Shown: positions 1 to 5,873 of the stretch, piece by piece | Layout of the letters: every line of letters starts with the position of its first letter | Numbering within the stretch: the first letter of the stretch is position 1 | Source: Megamonas hypermegale | Lineage (GTDB): Bacteria > Bacillota > Negativicutes > Selenomonadales > Selenomonadaceae | Assembly: GCA_002314325.1 (NCBI GenBank) | Contig: DCFC01000036.1 | Location: forward strand, 94,422 to 118,227 | Length of the DNA stretch: 23,806 nt | Direction: 5' to 3' | Program-made: the position numbers and the translations under genes | Notes under the pieces: model-generated | Databases searched by the model: none | Seen by the model: the letters and a program-made list of their open reading frames with translations, nothing else | Told to the model about the DNA's origin: nothing

Positions 1-36
1 TATAAACTATTATACTGCTTTAAGAAATCAACTAGC
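1..36 (+). repeat. Copy of a dispersed hairpin-arm repeat, cut by the window edge
   Basis: The first 36 bases resemble 10534-10568, the right arm and downstream flank of the inverted repeat before the beta-lactamase gene. Both begin TATAAACT, share TACTGCT, and continue with AGAAATCAA; about four in five positions match with one or two small gaps. If this is the same element, its left arm lies outside the window. Nothing else recognisable lies between here and the promoter at 217; the stretch is very AT-rich. Confidence 0.45.
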
Positions 37-216
37 ACAATAGATTAAATTTACCGTCATAATACATTAATCAAGATTTACTTTTACATATAAATTCAAT
101 TTTAATCTATAAAAATACGTTAATACCCGTAAAATTTTTGCCTAATATAATTTTTATGCAGAAATTACGATTAAAAACGATAATGATGATTTATTATAAG
201 TTTTCAAAAAATACTG

Positions 217-244
217 TTGACAATAAAGTTGAACAGAGTATAAT
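217..244 (+). promoter_or_regulatory. Sigma-70/A promoter of the EamA transporter gene
   Basis: TTGACA at 217-222 and TATAAT at 239-244 are both perfect consensus hexamers separated by 16 bp. Transcription would start near 251, giving a leader of about 90 nt before the TTG start at 341. Confidence 0.8.
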
Positions 245-278
245 AAAAACAAAATCATTAATTTTTTGTGCCAATAAA

Positions 279-292
279 AGTAAACGTTTACT
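279..292. promoter_or_regulatory. Perfect 14-bp palindrome with CG centre, likely LacI/CcpA-type operator
   Basis: AGTAAACGTTTACT is its own reverse complement. It sits about 30-40 bp downstream of the predicted start point, a roadblock position. The central TAAACGTTTA has the CG core of LacI-family operators and differs from a symmetric cre-like site only at the outer bases. The binding protein is unknown. Confidence 0.5.
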
Positions 293-316
293 ATTTTAAA
301 TTTAATATTTAAAATA
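292..316 (+). promoter_or_regulatory. AT-rich leader hairpin before the EamA gene
   Basis: TATTTTAAAT (292-301) and ATTTAAAATA (307-316) are perfect complements around a 5-nt loop. The hairpin follows the 14-bp palindrome directly and ends 9 nt before the ribosome binding site at 325-331. It may affect translation, or may be chance in AT-rich DNA. Confidence 0.35.
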
Positions 317-340
317 ATGAAATGAAAGGAGATTTTTATT

Positions 341-1231
341 TTGGAAAATTTTAAATGGATACGCAAATATTTTTTGGAAATTGGTATGTTGGCAGTGGTT
401 TTAATCTGGTCATCCAATAATGCCGTGATGAAAATCGGCATTGAGCAAATCGGTCCGTTTACGTATAACGCGATGCGCCTTGCTATTGCCAGTATTCTTT
501 GCTGGATGTGGCTGTATCGAACACATACGTATCGCAAAATGCCGTGGCAGGATTTAAAGGCGCTCATACTGCTCAGCCTGTTTGGTTTCTGTTTGACGCA
601 AGTGTGTTTGACTTACGGTTTATCTAAAACTACGGCGGGCAATGCTTCACTCGCTTCGGCAATCATGCCGCTGGCTGTCGTCTTATTAAACCGCATTTTT
701 AAAAAGATACCGCTTTCAAAAATAATGGCGGTCGGTATCGTATTATCTTTCAGCGGCGTACTCTGCATTATTTTCAGTTCCGGTAAGGAAATCAGTTTTG
801 CCAATTACCATTTAATCGGAACGGTTGTTGTCGTGCTCGGTCAGTTTTCCAATGCCTATTATACAATTTATGCAAAAGATTTACTCGATAGGTATTCCAG
901 TTGCCAGATTGTTAGTTATTTAATGACAATTTCGGCAATAGTATTTTTCGTTTTGGGTATTCCGGAAATGCAAAAGGTAAATTGGGCTGATTTATCCAAC
1001 TCAGCATGGATTAGCGTTTTTTACTCCGGCATATTCGCATTGTGGCTTTGCAATATTATCTGGGTATATGCAGTGGGCAAAATCGGTTCGACAAGAACGG
1101 CGCTTTATCAATACTTACTGCCGGTATGCGCTTTATGGTTTGCCTATATTCTTCTGGGAGAAACATTGGTAATATGGCAGATAATCGGCACGGTACTCAT
1201 TTTGGCAGGGTTGATTATCAGCAGGAAATAA
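341..1231 (+). CDS. DMT-superfamily EamA-type transporter
   Basis: A 296-residue integral membrane protein with about ten hydrophobic helices in two repeated halves (roughly residues 14-145 and 157-294), the usual EamA layout and length. Early residues carry the family-typical WSSNNAVMKIG stretch, and the end is a hydrophobic helix followed by a short basic tail. Members usually export metabolites or amino acids across the cytoplasmic membrane; the substrate cannot be read from sequence. The start is TTG at 341, chosen because AAAGGAG (325-331) lies 9 nt upstream and no better ATG follows. The gene has its own promoter and ends in a bidirectional terminator, so it is probably monocistronic. 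The palindrome in its leader suggests repression by a LacI-type protein encoded elsewhere. Confidence 0.88.
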   Translation: MENFKWIRKYFLEIGMLAVVLIWSSNNAVMKIGIEQIGPFTYNAMRLAIASILCWMWLYRTHTYRKMPWQDLKALILLSLFGFCLTQVCLTYGLSKTTAGNASLASAIMPLAVVLLNRIFKKIPLSKIMAVGIVLSFSGVLCIIFSSGKEISFANYHLIGTVVVVLGQFSNAYYTIYAKDLLDRYSSCQIVSYLMTISAIVFFVLGIPEMQKVNWADLSNSAWISVFYSGIFALWLCNIIWVYAVGKIGSTRTALYQYLLPVCALWFAYILLGETLVIWQIIGTVLILAGLIISRK

Positions 1232-1270
1232 AAAATAAGCCGCTGAGTTAATATCAAGCGGCTTATTTTT
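1231..1270. terminator. Bidirectional rho-independent terminator
   Basis: A perfect 14-bp stem (1231-1244 with 1257-1270) and 12-nt loop, with A-run on the left and T-run on the right. It overlaps the last stop-codon base of the EamA gene and touches the stop codon of the convergent acetyltransferase gene, so it serves both. Confidence 0.88.
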
Positions 1271-1872
1271 CATTGCACAAACTCCTTATTGATACGGCGG
1301 ATTACACGGGCGGGATTGCCTACGGCCACGCAGTTTGCCGGTATATTTTTTGTCACTACGCTGCCGGCTCCGATGACCGAGCCGCCACCGATGGTAACGC
1401 CCGGCAGTACGATAACACCGCCGCCGATCCAGCAACCATTGCCGATGGTGATGGGAAGGGCATACGTCTGACAAAAATATTTCTTGCTTTCCGGATACCA
1501 GCCCGGCATGAAACGGTCTTTTATATCTACGGGATGGGTTGCCGTGTATAGCTGCACATTGGAAGCAATCAGCACGTTATTGCCGATAATTATTTTATTG
1601 CAGTCGACAAACGTGCAGTTCATATTGACCGATACATTGCTGCCGATATGAATATTGCAGCCGTAATCGCAGATAAACGGCGAAGCGATGGATACGTTGT
1701 CACCGATACTGCCGCAGAGTTTTTGCAAAATGACTCTTTTTTCTTCTGTCTGGTCGTAAGGCAGAGCATTGTACTGTGCCAGCAGATTGCGGGCGTTATT
1801 TTTATATTGCAGGAAAATTTCATCATGGCAGTCATAGTATTTGCCCGCCAAACATTTCTCCAATTCGTTCAT
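1270..1872 (-). CDS. Maltose/galactoside O-acetyltransferase-like hexapeptide-repeat enzyme
   Basis: A 200-residue protein of the LacA/Maa type. Residues 1-52 form the short helical N-terminal segment of maltose acetyltransferases. From about 55 on come hexapeptide repeats of a left-handed beta-helix, seen as repeated I-G-x-N/G-x-x-I/V units. The family catalytic histidine is in TATHPVD (His113), followed by the loop before the last coils, and the C-terminal coils end with VAVGNPARVIR. Family members transfer acetyl from acetyl-CoA to a sugar hydroxyl in the cytoplasm as trimers; the physiological acceptor is often unknown. AAAGGA lies 8 nt before the ATG. The only partner in view is the RpiR-type sugar-sensing regulator upstream on the same strand, about 100 bp away, which may be functionally linked (inference). 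Confidence 0.87.
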   Translation of the reverse strand: MNELEKCLAGKYYDCHDEIFLQYKNNARNLLAQYNALPYDQTEEKRVILQKLCGSIGDNVSIASPFICDYGCNIHIGSNVSVNMNCTFVDCNKIIIGNNVLIASNVQLYTATHPVDIKDRFMPGWYPESKKYFCQTYALPITIGNGCWIGGGVIVLPGVTIGGGSVIGAGSVVTKNIPANCVAVGNPARVIRRINKEFVQ

Positions 1873-1974
1873 ATTATCAAATCCTTTGTATAAATATTGC
1901 TTTAGTAATAATTATCACAACGAATTTTATTATACAGGAGAAAACGTTCCGAAAGAAGTAACAAGCTGTTTTTT

Positions 1975-2688
1975 TTATAAGCGGCAAGCCAATGCTTCCA
2001 TGATGAACAGTGTCGGCACTTGCGAAGTGATATTGTACAGATTATTTATTCGCTGATGTTTCAGGTTGTAGGAGAAGTTCCAGTCGGACAGGCGTGCTAA
2101 AGTAGAATTCGCTAAATTGGTTATGCTGAGCACGGGACAGTTTTTTTGCCGGAATTTTTTTATCAAGTCGATGAGTTCGGGCGTTTCACCGCTTTCAGAA
2201 ACGGCGATGACGGCTGTTTTTTCATAAGTGAAATTCTCTATCGGATAATGTACGTCTTCTAATCCTACAGAAAATATGCCGAGATTGGAAAAATACCGAG
2301 CGCCATAACGGGCAAGCGTACCGGATGAACCGATACCGACGAAAATTATGAAATTCGTTTTTTGCAGTAAAAATACGGCTTGCTGTAGTTTTTCCTCAAA
2401 TGCCAGTGAACTTACTCCTTTGAAAAACAGAAATATTTCATCTAAATTCCGAGTTGTCGGTACTTTGGCGATATTGCCTGTCATCTGCTTTAATTTCGCT
2501 TTAAATTCGTTGTAGCTTGAAAAACCCGATTTAGCACAAAAACGTAAGAATGTAGTGGTGGAAACATGATTTTCGGCGGCTATTTCCCGAATAGTCATAT
2601 ACGGTATTTGAGGAAGATTGGCCATAATATACTTGTAAATCGCCATCTCCGTCCTGTTGAAATTTTTTATATCATCATATGCAAACAT
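1975..2688 (-). CDS. MurR/RpiR-family transcriptional regulator (HTH + SIS)
   Basis: A 237-residue regulator. Residues 1-75 are the RpiR-type helix-turn-helix; MTIREIAAENHVSTTTFLRF contains the recognition helix. Residues about 105-235 are a SIS phosphosugar-binding domain, with FVGIGSSGTLARYGARYF and VIAVSESGETPELIDLI supplying the conserved serine-rich sugar-phosphate loops. Such proteins sense phosphosugars or amino-sugar phosphates and control sugar or cell-wall-recycling genes. The length is somewhat shorter than the usual 270-290 because the interdomain linker is short. TAGGAT lies 7-9 nt before the ATG. A 12-bp inverted repeat 20 bp upstream could be its own operator. The target genes are not obvious here: the downstream same-strand acetyltransferase is the nearest candidate. 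Confidence 0.86.
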   Translation of the reverse strand: MFAYDDIKNFNRTEMAIYKYIMANLPQIPYMTIREIAAENHVSTTTFLRFCAKSGFSSYNEFKAKLKQMTGNIAKVPTTRNLDEIFLFFKGVSSLAFEEKLQQAVFLLQKTNFIIFVGIGSSGTLARYGARYFSNLGIFSVGLEDVHYPIENFTYEKTAVIAVSESGETPELIDLIKKFRQKNCPVLSITNLANSTLARLSDWNFSYNLKHQRINNLYNITSQVPTLFIMEALACRL

Positions 2689-2707
2689 AATCGTATCCTA
2701 TTGCAAA

Positions 2708-2721
2708 TTACAAAATTGTAA
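2708..2721. promoter_or_regulatory. Inverted repeat upstream of the RpiR-type gene, possible autoregulatory operator
   Basis: TTACAA and TTGTAA flank a 2-bp AA centre, forming a 14-bp site that begins 20 bp upstream of the regulator start codon. Position and symmetry fit an operator. AT-rich inverted repeats also arise by chance. Confidence 0.3.
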
Positions 2722-2730
2722 AAAATCATC

Positions 2731-2766
2731 AAAAGGCATTTACCCAAATGAGTAAATGCCTTTTTT
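2731..2766 (-). terminator. Rho-independent terminator of pncB
   Basis: A perfect 13-bp stem (2731-2743 with 2752-2764) closes an 8-nt loop. On the minus strand it begins just after the pncB stop codon, and T-rich sequence follows the second arm. Confidence 0.8.
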
Positions 2767-2767
2767 A

Positions 2768-4225
2768 TTATTTATCTGCCAAAGAATTTTTAACGCATAA
2801 TTCTTTCTTTATATCCCATAATTTTTTTGATAAATCCACATAATAGCGATGCGGATTTTCAAAACGCTTAACTTCATCCCATAAAGATTCTACTTCACGA
2901 GCGCAGTAATCACGGATTTCGCTGATGGACGGGCTGGTATAAACGCGTTTGCCGTTTTTAAAAATCGGCACCTGCAATTCACGTACGGAGAAATTCGTGA
3001 GCGTTTTCTGTTTCCATGTAGCATCCGGGTCAAAAATAACGTGCGGTTTCGCAGTATCAATAACTTCATCATGCAGGCAGATTTCATCGGCAATGGCCTT
3101 ACCCGTTTCGTTATCATACAGACGGTAAACTTTTTTGAAATGCGGATTGGTTATTTTGGTCGTATTTTCGCTCAACTTAATTTTCGGAACGATTTCGCCC
3201 TTGTCATTTTCAATCGCTACGAGTTTGTACACGCCGCCGAAAACAGGTGCAGACTTAGACGTAATCATGCGTTCGCCTACGCCGAAAGTATCAACCTGTG
3301 CTCCCTGCATGAGCAAATCGCGGATTAAATGCTCATCAAGCGCGTTGGAAGCGACGATTTTGCAGGTGGTAAGTCCGGCTTCGTCGAGCATTTTACGCGC
3401 CTGTTTGGATAAGTAGGAAATATCGCCGGAATCAAGACGAATGGCAAAGTTCGTTATACCCTGCGGTACGAGCATTTCCTTAAACACGCGAATGGCGTTC
3501 GGCACGCCGCTTTTCAGTGTATTATACGTATCTACGAGCAGTACGGCGTTGTGCGGATAAATTTCGCAGTATGCTTTGAAAGCTTCGTATTCGCTGTCGA
3601 ACATCTGCACCCACGCATGCGCCATTGTGCCGCCTGCTGGAACGCCGTAGAGTTCATCCGTAAGCGTGCACGCAGTACCAGCACATCCGCCGATATAAGC
3701 AGCACGTGCTCCCTTTACAGCACCGTCAGCACCCTGTGCGCGGCGGGAACCGAATTCCAGTACAACTCTTCCCTGTGCGGCGCGGACGATGCGGTTGGCT
3801 TTCGTGGCAATTAAGGATTGATGATTTAAAGCAAGCAGTACGAAAGTTTCCAAAATCTGCGCTTCTACAGCCGGAGCCTTGATAGTCATAATCGGTTCAC
3901 GCGGAAAAATGCACGTTCCTTCCGGTACGGCGTAGATATCACCCGTAAAACGGAAATCTTTCAGATAATCGAGGAAATCATCACTAAAAATATTTTTGGA
4001 ACGGAAATATTCGATATCTTCTTTATTGAAATGCAGGTCTTCGATATATTCAATCACCTGCTGAAGTCCGGCCGCAATGGCAAAGCCGCCGTTATCCGGA
4101 ATATTACGGAAAAACACATCGAAATACGTATTGCGCTTATGTAGATTATTCTTCAGATAACCGTTGCCCATTGTAAACTCGTAAAAATCACATAACATTG
4201 CTAAATTTTCATTTTTTGCATACAT
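2768..4225 (-). CDS. pncB: Nicotinate phosphoribosyltransferase
   Basis: Converts nicotinate and PRPP to nicotinate mononucleotide, with ATP hydrolysis, the entry step of the Preiss-Handler NAD salvage route. The 485-residue product matches the longer bacterial class. Visible family features are the N-terminal LCDFYEFTMGNGYL segment, the VVLEFGSRRAQGADGA stretch, AIRLDSGDISYLSKQARK (PRPP/phosphate binding) and FGVGERMITSKSAPVFGGVYKL near the C-terminal third. An ATG three codons further upstream (4234) is in frame, but AAAGGA would abut it; from the ATG at 4225 the same AAAGGA is 8 nt away, so 4225 is the better start. The gene stands alone between a terminator and a long upstream leader. Confidence 0.92.
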   Translation of the reverse strand: MYAKNENLAMLCDFYEFTMGNGYLKNNLHKRNTYFDVFFRNIPDNGGFAIAAGLQQVIEYIEDLHFNKEDIEYFRSKNIFSDDFLDYLKDFRFTGDIYAVPEGTCIFPREPIMTIKAPAVEAQILETFVLLALNHQSLIATKANRIVRAAQGRVVLEFGSRRAQGADGAVKGARAAYIGGCAGTACTLTDELYGVPAGGTMAHAWVQMFDSEYEAFKAYCEIYPHNAVLLVDTYNTLKSGVPNAIRVFKEMLVPQGITNFAIRLDSGDISYLSKQARKMLDEAGLTTCKIVASNALDEHLIRDLLMQGAQVDTFGVGERMITSKSAPVFGGVYKLVAIENDKGEIVPKIKLSENTTKITNPHFKKVYRLYDNETGKAIADEICLHDEVIDTAKPHVIFDPDATWKQKTLTNFSVRELQVPIFKNGKRVYTSPSISEIRDYCAREVESLWDEVKRFENPHRYYVDLSKKLWDIKKELCVKNSLADK

Positions 4226-4412
4226 AGAAAACATCCTTTCTACTCTCTCTTATTCTCCAACTTTATTTTAAAGTGCCGTCGGTACTGTACGGTTACGATT
4301 TTTCGTTCTGTATACACAGCTGACATATCTTTTATATTATAAAGCAAAAGATGAATTATTTCTATAATATTTTATAAAATAATCTGAAAATCTTTTAATT
4401 CTAAAGATATAG
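4226..4412. other. Intergenic region between pncB and the miaB promoter
   Basis: There is no coding potential here. It must hold the pncB promoter on the minus strand. A perfect TATAAT on that strand lies at 4336-4341, but I see no convincing -35 element at the right distance. The future pncB leader would be about 100 nt and includes the 8-bp palindrome TGTATACA at 4311-4318. I cannot assign a known NAD-responsive operator or riboswitch. Confidence 0.4.
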
Positions 4413-4441
4413 TTGTCGAAAAATCAGCCAAATGATATAAT
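4413..4441 (+). promoter_or_regulatory. Promoter of the miaB-mutS-mutL operon
   Basis: TTGTCG (4413-4418) and a perfect TATAAT (4436-4441) are 17 bp apart. The start point would be near 4448, just before the leader hairpin. Confidence 0.72.
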
Positions 4442-4455
4442 ATTTATCTAAGGGT

Positions 4456-4486
4456 ATAGCCACCAGTAGTTTGAGCTGGTGGCTAT
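4456..4486 (+). promoter_or_regulatory. GC-rich leader hairpin of the miaB operon
   Basis: ATAGCCACCAG (4456-4466) pairs perfectly with CTGGTGGCTAT (4476-4486) around a 9-nt loop, beginning about 8 nt into the predicted transcript. No T-run follows, so it is not an ordinary terminator. It could protect the 5' end, serve as a regulator site, or be a remnant end hairpin of a small mobile element. Confidence 0.6.
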
Positions 4487-4544
4487 TTGACGTCTTTGCT
4501 GATTATCTTTTAAATAGAACAATAAACAAAAAGGGGAGTATATT

Positions 4545-5870
4545 TTGATAAAAATAAATAAACAACTTTTGTATAAAATTCTGCCGTACGGCTGTCAGAT
4601 GAATTTTTCCGACGGTGAACGGTTTGCCGGACAGCTGGAACGCATGGGCTACAAAGCGGCAGACAAAATGGAAGACGCTGATATCATCATTATAAATACA
4701 TGCTGTGTACGTGAGAGCGCAGAAAAGAAGATTTACGGCAAAATTGGGGAAATAAAGCATTTGAAACAGCAAAATCCGAATTTAATTCTCGGTATCACCG
4801 GCTGTATGGCGCAAAAAGACGGCGATAAGATTTTCCGAAAAGCACCGCATGTCGATTTCGTGCTGGGAACGAACAAGATGCACGATTTACCGGCGGTGCT
4901 GGAGGAAATTTACACTTCGCGCGGCCATGTGGTGAAGCTTGCCGGCGATTACGACATGCCGCCTAATGTTGAACCGGCGGAAAATAATTCGCTGTTTGCC
5001 TACGTGCCGATTATGTACGGCTGCAACAATTTCTGCACTTACTGCATCGTGCCGTATGTGCGCGGCAGGGAACGCAGCCGCGACCCGCAGGAAATCGTGG
5101 CGGAAATCACGAAAATGGTGCAAAACGGTGTAAAGGAAGTTACTCTGCTCGGTCAGAATGTCAATTCCTACGGCAAAGACAGAGATGACGCCGATTTTGC
5201 CGACCTGTTAACTATGGTGGATAAAATCGAAGGTATTGAACGCATCCGCTATATGACTTCCCATCCGCGTGATTTGACGGACAAAGTAATCGCCGCCATC
5301 AAAAACAGCCAACACGTCTGCGAACATTTTCATCTGCCGGTGCAGTACGGCACGGACAAAATGCTCAAGGCGATGAACCGCGGTTATACTACGGCTTATT
5401 ACAAAGAGCTCGTCGCGAAAATCCGCCGCGAATTTCCGCATGCCAGCTTTACGACCGATTTAATCGTCGGCTTCCCGGGCGAAACGGAAGAAGATTTCGC
5501 GCAGATGCTTGCTTTCTTAAAAGAAATCCGCTACGACGCGGCGTATACATTCATCTATTCCAAACGCTCCGGCACACCGGCGGCGACAATGGAAAATCAG
5601 GTGCCGCAGGATATAAAAAAAGAGCGGCTGCATAAACTGATGGAAGTGCAAAATGAAATCAGCCGGGAAATCAATGAAAAGCTGCTGCATGAAACGGTGG
5701 AAGTAATGGTGGAAGGCCCGAGCAAAACGGATGAAAACGTATATACCGGTCATACGCGCACGAATAAAATCGTTTTATGGCAGCATAAAGACGAAAAAAT
5801 CGGCGACCTTGTACAGGTGAAAATCACGCATCCGCAAACATGGGTGCTTAAAGGCGAACTGGAGGGATAA
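4545..5870 (+). CDS. miaB: tRNA-2-methylthio-N6-dimethylallyladenosine synthase
   Basis: A radical-SAM methylthiotransferase that adds a methylthio group to i6A37 of tRNAs reading UNN codons. The 441-residue protein has the standard three parts. The N-terminal MTTase domain has three cluster cysteines in YGCQMN (C17), NTCCVR (C53) and GCMAQ (C87). The radical-SAM core has CNNFCTYC (C160, C164, C167), and a C-terminal TRAM domain spans about residues 375-440. YGCQMN and NTCCVRESAEKK are characteristic of MiaB rather than MtaB or RimO. The start is TTG at 4545, with GGGGAG (4533-4538) 6 nt upstream. It is first in an operon with mutS, which starts 4 nt after the miaB stop. Confidence 0.95.
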   Translation: MIKINKQLLYKILPYGCQMNFSDGERFAGQLERMGYKAADKMEDADIIIINTCCVRESAEKKIYGKIGEIKHLKQQNPNLILGITGCMAQKDGDKIFRKAPHVDFVLGTNKMHDLPAVLEEIYTSRGHVVKLAGDYDMPPNVEPAENNSLFAYVPIMYGCNNFCTYCIVPYVRGRERSRDPQEIVAEITKMVQNGVKEVTLLGQNVNSYGKDRDDADFADLLTMVDKIEGIERIRYMTSHPRDLTDKVIAAIKNSQHVCEHFHLPVQYGTDKMLKAMNRGYTTAYYKELVAKIRREFPHASFTTDLIVGFPGETEEDFAQMLAFLKEIRYDAAYTFIYSKRSGTPAATMENQVPQDIKKERLHKLMEVQNEISREINEKLLHETVEVMVEGPSKTDENVYTGHTRTNKIVLWQHKDEKIGDLVQVKITHPQTWVLKGELEG

Positions 5871-5873
5871 TTT

